Origin: Chrysochromulina parva
Taxonomy: Eukaryota; Haptophyta; Prymnesiales; Chrysochromulinaceae
Direction of reading: 5' to 3'
Assembly (NCBI GenBank): GCA_002887195.1
Contig: PJAB01001929.1
Span: 1 to 11,401 of the forward strand
Length of the DNA stretch: 11,401 bases
Shown: positions 5,954-11,401 of the stretch, one piece after another
How positions within the stretch are numbered: the stretch's first letter is position 1
Layout of the letters: each line of letters opens with the position of its first letter
The notes under the pieces: model-generated
The model's database searches: none
Seen by the model: the letters and a program-made list of their open reading frames with translations, nothing else
Told to the model about the DNA's origin: nothing
Translations under genes and position numbers: made by a program

Positions 5954-7154
5954 ATGCGAATGCTTCGTCATTTGCTGCTCTTCGCAGTTGCGTTCGCGGC
6001 AAAGGTGCCCAAGGCGCTGCTCATCAACTTGCCACGGCACCGCGAGCGCTATGAGTCCGTCAAGGAGCAATTCGAGGTGCAGAACGTCCGCTTCCTGCGC
6101 GCTCCAGCGTGCGACGGCAAGCTGCTCACCGACGAGCAGATGAAGCAGAATGTGACGGCGTTGGGACGCTTGCTCATGACGCGCGGAATGATGGGCTGCT
6201 TTCTATCGCACCGGTCATGCTGGCAAAAGTGCGTCGAGATGGGCGAGCCGGTGCTTGTCTTCGAAGATGATGGTGCGTCCCTCATCGCCACCTTCCAAAC
6301 AAAGCTGAATGATGAGGCACTCTCTCACTGCCCGTGTGCACGTGTCTCGCGACATCTCCCGCGCCCTCAGTCGTCCTCGCCGACGATTTCAACGCCGTGC
6401 TCAGCGCAGCCATCAAGGAGCTTCCCGACGATTGGGACGTGCTCCTCGTCGGGGCTCTCGGTGCAGTCCACCCGAGGTGCTTGCACGCGCATGCGTGCCG
6501 CGGCCCGCCCGTCGCCCGCACTGTGACGCAGCTCGGTGCCGTGCGTCTCGACTCACGCCGACCGTCACTTTCGCCGCTCGCAGGTACTATTGGATCAACC
6601 TACTACACTCGTGTATTGCCGGCGGCATGCGCTGGCCGCGCAATCACAGCAAGCTTCTGCATGAGCCGCTACGACCGTTTGGGACGCATGCATACGCGGT
6701 GTCGCCGGCCGGCGCGCGCAAGCTGCTCGCGTCCTCTCCCAAAGCGTCCTACCACGTCGACGTCATCGCATGGGGTACACGGGGGGTGCGCCTCTTCGCG
6801 GTGCACCCGCTGCTGGCGAAGCAGACGCACGGCGACACGACGATCGGCGGCGCCGCCGATCGCTCGTGGTTGCCTAATTTGGTGGTGGACGACTACACGG
6901 GCACCGACTTTGCGTGGGCGTGGAACGCTCCGCTCGTCAAGGTGGGCAAGCTCCTGCTCACCTCGGGGCGTGTGTTCTTCACGGGGCTTCTACTCATCAT
7001 CGCTTCTGTGTTGCTCCGCCACTCGAGCTACGGCGAGCTCTTGCTCTACACGACGCTTGGCTATTCGGCCCTCTTCTATCTGCTCATTCGAGCGCTCACG
7101 TGGCCGCAGAGACGGCTGCCGCCACTCAAGCCGCTCGCCAGGGTCACCGTATGA
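5954..7154 (+). CDS. GT25-family glycosyltransferase with C-terminal membrane helices (three exons)
   Basis: Exons 5954-6272, 6371-6476 and 6584-7154 give 331 residues. The GT25 family includes bacterial LPS galactosyltransferases and animal collagen/cerebral cell adhesion glycosyltransferases. Seen here: a hydrophobic leader (about 4-16), KALLINLPRHRERYESV (20-36) matching the start of GT25 domains, a short RAPACDGKLL, then GMMGCFLSHRSCWQK, and LVFEDD ending at residue 106 with the metal-binding acidic motif (Glu104-Asp106). Exon 2 continues VVLADDF and DWDVLLVGALG; exon 3 has PFGTHAYAVSPAGARKLL and HVDVIAWG, the usual C-terminal half. The protein then has two hydrophobic helices (about 271-287 and 292-311) and a basic tail, which common GT25 enzymes lack, so it is probably held in an ER or Golgi membrane by its C-terminus. 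The total of 996 coding bases divides by three only with these splice sites. ATG contexts at 5954 and 5960 are both weak. The sugar donor and acceptor are unknown. Confidence 0.88.
6273..6370 (+). other. GT25 intron 1 (98 bp, GT-AG)
   Basis: The donor is ATG|GTGCGT and the acceptor CCCTCAG|TCGT. It splits a Val codon (G + TC, phase 1) and joins LVFEDD to VVLADDF, which is the expected continuation of the GT25 acidic motif. It is inferred from protein continuity. Confidence 0.85.
6477..6583 (+). other. GT25 intron 2 (107 bp, GT-AG)
   Basis: The donor is CCGAG|GTGCTT and the acceptor GCTCGCAG|GTAC. It splits an Arg codon (AG + G, phase 2) and joins GALGAVHPR to YYWINLLHS. An alternative GT at 6461 would put exon 3 in a frame that destroys the family motifs, so the donor at 6477 is preferred. 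Confidence 0.78.
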
Positions 7155-7174
7155 GCTGCGGGTGGCTGGGAGCG

Positions 7175-7206
7175 AGTACCGGTACTAGTACCAGTACTAG
7201 TACCAG
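7175..7206. repeat. Palindromic tandem repeat AGTACC/AGTACT
   Basis: About two and a half copies of a 12-base unit (AGTACCGGTACT, AGTACCAGTACT, AGTACCAGT) lie 20 bases after the GT25 stop codon. The string GGTACTAGTACC inside it is its own reverse complement, so the block can form small hairpins in the GT25 3' UTR. Confidence 0.75.
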
Positions 7207-7258
7207 TGTGCCCCCGCAGTGCCGTGCCGCACCGGGCACATGTGACCAGGCAGCACAT

Positions 7259-7310
7259 GGCACCATGTGCATGCACACACATATGCACACACATATGCAC
7301 ACACATATGC
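7259..7310. repeat. CA-rich minisatellite block 1 (12-bp unit x3)
   Basis: Starts with GGCACCATGTGC and continues with three copies of ATGCACACACAT plus ATGC (7271-7310). Purines and pyrimidines alternate almost perfectly from about 7265 to 7310, a pattern that favours left-handed Z-DNA under supercoiling. Confidence 0.9.
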
Positions 7311-7394
7311 AGGCTCCGCGCAGAGCAGCATGAACTAAGCATATCGGCGGGGTGTCGCACACGATGCAGCTCGGCACGACGCGCGCGCAAGAAC

Positions 7395-7448
7395 GGCACC
7401 ATGTGCATGCACACACACATGCACACACACATGCACACACATATGTGC
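7395..7448. repeat. CA-rich minisatellite block 2 (12-bp unit x3)
   Basis: Starts with the same GGCACCATGTGC as block 1, 136 bases further on, and continues with two copies of ATGCACACACAC, one of ATGCACACACAT, and ATGTGC (7407-7448). The shared leader shows that the blocks derive from one another. They differ by the same T/C change in the unit, which points to homogenisation by slippage after duplication. Confidence 0.9.
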
Positions 7449-7528
7449 TTAATGTGCAAGTTTGCTCCTATCATGTCCTATTGTGCTCTTCGGGAAAGAT
7501 GTGCTCAACGCAGCGCCTTTTTGGACCG

Positions 7529-10500
7529 ATGGCGGGTGTCGCGCTGGTGGCTGGGAGCGAGGTCTGGTTCGGCCCAGAGCCGTGGAGCCACGGCAAAATC
7601 ACCGAGGTGACCGGGGACGACCGGTGCAACGTCGCTCCGACGGCTGGTGGCGCGCTCGTGTCGAGCAAGCTCTCCGAACTGCACCTCGCCAACGATAGCA
7701 AGGCTTCTCATCCAGATGACGCCTGCGGCCTCGTCAATCTGAACGAGCCCGCTCTGCTTCACAGCACGCTCGAGCGCGCCACTCGGGGTCAGATCTACAC
7801 CTGGGTGGGGGCCAGCCAGCTGCTCTCGGTCAACCCGTGCGAGGGCGTGGACGGCCTTTTTGGTGAGGCCGCAATGGAGCGCTTCCGCGGGCGCGCGCAC
7901 GAGCTTGGCACGTCGGTGCCGCACACGTACGCGGTGGCCGAGGCAGCGTGCATGCGGTTGCATCGGCAGCGTTGCGTCTCCGTGCTCGTGAGCGGCGAGT
8001 CCGGCGCGGGCAAGACAGAGGCGATGCGATGCGTGCTCCAGTACCTTGTGTGGCGCGCGTCCGCGGGCGAGGCGAGGACAGCAATACACGCAGAGGCAAA
8101 GGCGCGCGCGAGCGCGGTGCGCGAGGGCGTGCTCGCGTCGACGACCGTGCTCGAGGCACTCGGCAACGCGCAGATGGTCGCCAACAGCAACTCATCGCGC
8201 TTCGGGAAGCACGTGCTATTGCAGGTGGAGCCTGCAGTGGACCCTTCCTCCCCGATCGTTCTCCAGGGAGCTACCACAACATGCTTCCTGCTCGAGAAAT
8301 GCCGGCTGTGCTCGTTTGCGCGCGGCGAATGCAACTTCCACGTCCTCTACTACATGCTCGCCGGTACCCGCTCCAACGGCTTCCTGCGCATGGGCGGCGG
8401 CGGTGGCCATCCCGCGACGCTGCTGGCAGACGGCTCTGCGATGGAGCCGGGCGCGTACCATTATCTGCAGGACGTGGAGGAGCGGCCGCGGCTTGAGCCG
8501 GGCGCCAGCGGGGCGGCGGCGGCAGGCGCTGCCGGCCGCTCGCTCGATACGACGGGCGCTCGATACGACGCGCGCGAGTCGAGTGGTGCAGCCGCGTCCA
8601 AGGATGCGGCCATGAAGGCAGGCGCGGCCGGCTACGACAAGCTCCTCTCAGCGCTCAAGCAGCTCGGCATGGGCACCAAGGCACAGTCGGCGCTGCTGCG
8701 TGTGCTACGCGCGGTGCTCGCGCTGGGGGAGCTCGCCTTTGTGTCCGGCGCCCTGCCGGGTGACCCTCCGCCGCCTGCCGACCCGCGCTGCATCTCGTCT
8801 CTCACAAAGCTGTTAGGAGAGGATGTGCATCCGTTCCTGTTGAGCCAGAGCATCGCGAGCCCCCGCACCGGCACGACGCTGACCAAGGCGAACACGGCCG
8901 AGCAGGCGTGCGCCTTACGCGACGCGCTCGCGATGGCGCTCTATCAGGCCGCCTTCGACGCCACGCTAGGCCTCATCAACGCGCGGCTCGCCCCGGCCGA
9001 GACGTCGTTGACCCCGAGTGGCAGCGGGCGTGGCGGCGCCGGCGCCGGCGCGATGCCACTGGGCCGCGGTGTGGCGCTGCTGGACGTCTTCGGCTTCGAA
9101 GTGCTCGCGGCCAACTCGCTCGAGCAGCTGCTGATCAACTACACCAATGAGAAGCTGCACCAGCATTTCCTCCGGTGCACGATTCGCGAGGATGAGAACG
9201 CCCAGCGGGCCGAGGGTGTGGCCGAAGCGGTGCTCAGGGCGACGCGTGCGCTGCCATGCGAGGATAACGAGGCGCTCCTTGTGTTGCTCGAGGGGCCTCG
9301 GTCGACTCTCGCACCGACTCCGGGGATGCGCCGGCCGCCCAGCCTCTTTGGGCTGCTCGAGGCTCAATGCCGGATGCAGAGCGGCAAGGACCAGCGCTTT
9401 GTGCAGGAGCTCTTTGGAGAATGTGGCGCAGCGAGCGGCGTGGGTCTGCTCTTGCGCCCCGCGCCCTCCGCTGCCCAGCTGCGTGCCCTCGCACCAGACG
9501 AGGGCTTCCAACTCGCTCACTTCCACAGCCGCGTCCAGTACTCTGCTGTGGGGTTCGTCCACAAGAACCGCGATGAGCTCACCCCGGCGTTGAACGCGCT
9601 CGTCGAGCGACAGGCAACCCAGCTGCGCGCCGAGTTGGGCTTGGACGGTGACAGCCGCAGCAGCTGCAGCATCAGTGGCGGCGGTGCCAGCGCCGCCGGC
9701 GTCGGCGGCGGCGGCACCCCGCCTCGCACCCCAACTACGCCCAGCTCGGCGCTCCCCTTGCGAGGCGCTTCGCGTGGCCCTCGAACGCTCTCCGAGGGCC
9801 ATCGCCTTCGTCTCGCTGAGCTGCTCGCATCCCTCGACCCGGATCGCGACGTGCACAACTTCTTCATCAAGTGCATCAAGCCGAATGCGCGCCTGGCGCC
9901 CCGGGTGCACGAGCGCGCATATAGCCTGCGCCAGCTTCGGCAGCAGGGCGTGCTGCAGGCGGTCAGCCTGATCAAGCAGGGATACCCCCATCGCATAGGG
10001 TACGCAGAGGTGCACCTTCGATATTCGCCCCTGCTCCGGCAGCTTGCCGAGCAGCCAAAAGACGCGGCGGATCGTACTTTGACGCTCGCGGGCACACAGA
10101 GGAAGGGAGGAAGCGTACCACGTGGCGCGCCGCGGCCTCCGCACAGTCTCGCCAGCCTCGCGTCCGTTGGGCCACGGGAGTTGGTCGAGGCTCTTCTGTC
10201 GGCGGAAGAGCTCAAGGAAGGCTCCGACTATGTACTCGGGAAGACGCGTGTGTTCCTCAGGCTTGGGCGCGCGGCCTTTCTGGAGAGGATGCTCAGCCTA
10301 CCGCCAGAGCGGGTGCTGCCAGAGTTGGAAGCTCGATTGCAAGCGCAATCCTCACGCCGATGGGCCCGCCTGGTGATCCTCCGTGGCCTCCGTCGCTTCG
10401 CGAAACGACGCAAGCTGCGTCGGCGCAAGCAGCGCGCGAGGCAGCTCTTATTGGAGTCGGCCTACCGGTACCTGCTCGTTAAGCGTGGAGTGAGCCAACT

Positions 10501-11401
10501 GCGGCGCGCCGTGGCGGCGGCGGCGGCGCATCGTGCGAGGCGAGCAGCAGAGATGCGCGAGGCCGAGGAAGCGCGGTACAGATCAGAGCGCGAGGCCGAG
10601 GAGAGCGCGGCCCGGGTGCGTGCGGATGCAGAGGCACGCGCGGCCAAGGTGTTGGCCAAAAAGGAGGCGGCGGCGAAGGCGAAGGCAGCCAAGGCGAAGG
10701 CAGAGGCACCCCCAGAGATGCTGCAGCGTACCGCCAACGAGGCCAGCCGGGGCATGCAGCAGCAGCCGGGTATGGAGCTTACCGCCACCGAGGCCAGCCG
10801 CCAAGCCCGCATCGAGAGCACGTGGCCGCGGCTGCCTCTCTTCCTGCCGACGGCCGCGCAGTATGTCGCCGCGACCAAGGGTCTACCGGCCGACCTCGCC
10901 CTCGATCCCGCCCTTCACCGCTTCCTGTTCGCCGATTGGCAGTGGAAGCTCGCTTCGCCGCCGCTGGGCGCCGGCGTCGTGTTGGGCGCCGGCGTCGTGT
11001 TGGGCACATCTACGGGCTCGTCCGGCCTCGCCCAACACGACGCCGGACTGCGCCATCGCTTCGGGGCTCTCTCGCCTACGGCTAAGCAGGTCGCTATCAC
11101 CATTGCCGAATCTCCGTCCCCTCTGCGTCGGCCGCGCGGCAGTGGCGGCGGCGAGCATGGCAGCAGCCGGACGCCCAACATGACGCCCACGACTTCGAAG
11201 CGGGCGCTCGAGGAGCCGCTCGACGAGCTGACGAAACGGGCGCTCGGGCTCGGCATCCTCGCACTCCTCTTCGCCTCCTGGGGGGGAATCTTCCTCATAG
11301 AGTGGATCGTGGTCCATGGAGGCGTGCATGGGCCCCCAGAGGTCGCCGCGATCACGAGCTCGATGGAGGTTGACGATTGGGTCGCGCTCGCCGTGACTGC
11401 T
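7529..11401 (+). CDS. Unconventional myosin heavy chain with C-terminal transmembrane segment (3' end beyond window)
   Basis: One intron-free frame of 1291 codons runs to the window edge with no stop. Myosins are actin-activated ATPase motors. The motor is complete: SH3-like start (VWFGPEPW), LNEP (71-74), P-loop GESGAGKT (156-163), switch I NSNSSRFGK (219-227), LEKCRLCSFARGECNFHVLYY, switch II DVFGFE (519-524), relay NYTNEKLHQHF (537-547), FFIKCIKPN (778-786), RQLRQQGVLQAV, GYPHRIGYAEVHLRY and converter YVLGKTRVFLRLG (901-913). The motor is longer than usual because of Ala/Gly/Ser-rich inserts, for example about 325-360 and at loop 2 (about 705-760). The neck (938 to about 1000) is very basic with degenerate IQ-like motifs. 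Residues 1001-1060 form a charged Ala/Lys/Glu helix, too short to assure dimerisation. The tail is Pro/Gly-rich and reaches a strong hydrophobic segment at about 1240-1262. An in-frame ATG at 7499 is an alternative start. The class cannot be assigned by eye. Confidence 0.92.
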   Translation, partial: MAGVALVAGSEVWFGPEPWSHGKITEVTGDDRCNVAPTAGGALVSSKLSELHLANDSKASHPDDACGLVNLNEPALLHSTLERATRGQIYTWVGASQLLSVNPCEGVDGLFGEAAMERFRGRAHELGTSVPHTYAVAEAACMRLHRQRCVSVLVSGESGAGKTEAMRCVLQYLVWRASAGEARTAIHAEAKARASAVREGVLASTTVLEALGNAQMVANSNSSRFGKHVLLQVEPAVDPSSPIVLQGATTTCFLLEKCRLCSFARGECNFHVLYYMLAGTRSNGFLRMGGGGGHPATLLADGSAMEPGAYHYLQDVEERPRLEPGASGAAAAGAAGRSLDTTGARYDARESSGAAASKDAAMKAGAAGYDKLLSALKQLGMGTKAQSALLRVLRAVLALGELAFVSGALPGDPPPPADPRCISSLTKLLGEDVHPFLLSQSIASPRTGTTLTKANTAEQACALRDALAMALYQAAFDATLGLINARLAPAETSLTPSGSGRGGAGAGAMPLGRGVALLDVFGFEVLAANSLEQLLINYTNEKLHQHFLRCTIREDENAQRAEGVAEAVLRATRALPCEDNEALLVLLEGPRSTLAPTPGMRRPPSLFGLLEAQCRMQSGKDQRFVQELFGECGAASGVGLLLRPAPSAAQLRALAPDEGFQLAHFHSRVQYSAVGFVHKNRDELTPALNALVERQATQLRAELGLDGDSRSSCSISGGGASAAGVGGGGTPPRTPTTPSSALPLRGASRGPRTLSEGHRLRLAELLASLDPDRDVHNFFIKCIKPNARLAPRVHERAYSLRQLRQQGVLQAVSLIKQGYPHRIGYAEVHLRYSPLLRQLAEQPKDAADRTLTLAGTQRKGGSVPRGAPRPPHSLASLASVGPRELVEALLSAEELKEGSDYVLGKTRVFLRLGRAAFLERMLSLPPERVLPELEARLQAQSSRRWARLVILRGLRRFAKRRKLRRRKQRARQLLLESAYRYLLVKRGVSQLRRAVAAAAAHRARRAAEMREAEEARYRSEREAEESAARVRADAEARAAKVLAKKEAAAKAKAAKAKAEAPPEMLQRTANEASRGMQQQPGMELTATEASRQARIESTWPRLPLFLPTAAQYVAATKGLPADLALDPALHRFLFADWQWKLASPPLGAGVVLGAGVVLGTSTGSSGLAQHDAGLRHRFGALSPTAKQVAITIAESPSPLRRPRGSGGGEHGSSRTPNMTPTTSKRALEEPLDELTKRALGLGILALLFASWGGIFLIEWIVVHGGVHGPPEVAAITSSMEVDDWVALAVTA
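8541..8570 (+). repeat. 16-bp-period duplication inside the myosin motor
   Basis: The 14-base string CGCTCGATACGACG occurs at 8541-8554 and again at 8557-8570. The period of 16 is not a multiple of three, so the two copies are read in different frames (RSLDTT, then ARYDA). It sits in a low-complexity surface insert at residues 338-347. Confidence 0.85.
10729..10800 (+). repeat. Internal duplication in the myosin tail
   Basis: Two 21-base copies, 10729-10749 and 10780-10800, differ at one position and lie 51 bases apart, in the same frame. They encode RTANEASRG and LTATEASRQ. The period is a whole number of codons. Confidence 0.8.
10966..11046 (+). repeat. Direct plus inverted repeat in the myosin tail
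   Basis: An 18-base unit GGGCGCCGGCGTCGTGTT is present twice in tandem (10966-10983, 10984-11001), encoding LGAGVV twice. Its 16-base core CCGGCGTCGTGTTGGG (10971-10986 and 10989-11004) recurs as an exact reverse complement at 11031-11046. The second copy and the inverted copy could form a 16-bp GC-rich hairpin with a 26-base loop, all within the open reading frame. Confidence 0.92.

Larger units (their letters stand above)
7155..7528. other. Repeat-rich spacer between the GT25 and myosin genes
   Basis: No gene is recognised in these 374 bases. They hold a short palindromic tandem repeat (7175-7206) and two CA-rich minisatellite blocks (7259-7310 and 7395-7448). Open frames across the blocks encode only His/Met/Cys/Thr-rich low complexity. 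An ATG at 7499 is in frame with the myosin and has A at -3, so it is an alternative start adding ten residues. Confidence 0.6.

Noticed and set aside
6461..6583. Alternative donor GTGCAG at 6461 for GT25 intron 2
   Set aside because: Splicing there puts exon 3 in a frame encoding Arg/Ser-rich sequence and loses PFGTHAYAVSPAGARKLL; the donor at 6477 keeps the family motifs.
7259..7448. CRISPR-like array in the repeat spacer
   Set aside because: The units are contiguous 12-bp CA-rich minisatellite copies without unique spacers, and the DNA is eukaryotic.
7206..7610. Frame of 134 codons across the CA repeats
   Set aside because: Its translation is repeat-derived His/Met/Thr/Cys and it overlaps the start of the myosin in another frame.
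8966..10144. A 392-codon open frame on the minus strand inside the myosin
   Set aside because: The plus strand there encodes switch II, relay, FFIKCIKPN and other myosin motifs without interruption. The minus frame shows no family features.

Overview
The window is eukaryotic nuclear DNA. It is GC-rich and gene-dense, every gene has its own start and stop, and two genes carry short spliceosomal introns (85, 98 and 107 bp) that all open with GTGC and close with CAG. A selenocysteine glutathione peroxidase, a GT25 glycosyltransferase, an RNase T2 and a large intronless myosin together suggest a unicellular marine alga. A haptophyte is my first guess and another GC-rich phytoplankton lineage is possible; this is inference from style and gene content, because no marker gene is present.

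Layout from left to right. Positions 1-608 are upstream sequence with a C26 tract, a duplicated short repeat and two small upstream ORFs. At 609-1787 (+) lies a p47/Shp1-type cofactor of the AAA ATPase Cdc48/p97 (UBA-like, SEP, SHP-box and UBX regions). At 2059-3441 (+) is a type II membrane glycosyltransferase resembling GT31 beta-1,3-galactosyltransferases. At 3596-4151 (+) is a two-exon glutathione peroxidase whose catalytic codon is an in-frame TGA. It is followed at 4201-4289 by a stem-loop with all the landmarks of a eukaryotic form-2 SECIS element, so this is a selenoprotein and not a pseudogene. A stretch of about 700 bp without a recognisable gene follows. At 4989-5750 (-) is a secreted RNase T2 with a cysteine-rich C-terminal module. 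It shares a 203-bp divergent upstream region with a three-exon GT25-family glycosyltransferase (5954-7154, +) that ends in two predicted membrane helices. Positions 7155-7528 hold microsatellite-like CA-rich repeats. From 7529 to the window edge (+) runs one uninterrupted frame of 1291 codons for an unconventional myosin: complete motor, weak neck, short charged helix, and a C-terminal membrane segment reached just before the sequence stops.

The genes do not form a pathway. The two glycosyltransferases and the secreted RNase point to the secretory system, the UBX protein to p97-dependent membrane or protein turnover, the peroxidase to lipid or hydrogen peroxide detoxification, and the myosin to actin-based transport, possibly attached directly to a membrane. 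TGA is a normal stop in the UBX and GT25 genes, so the code is not generally reassigned. The strongest finding is the Sec-TGA plus SECIS pair; the myosin with a membrane-spanning tail is the next most unusual.
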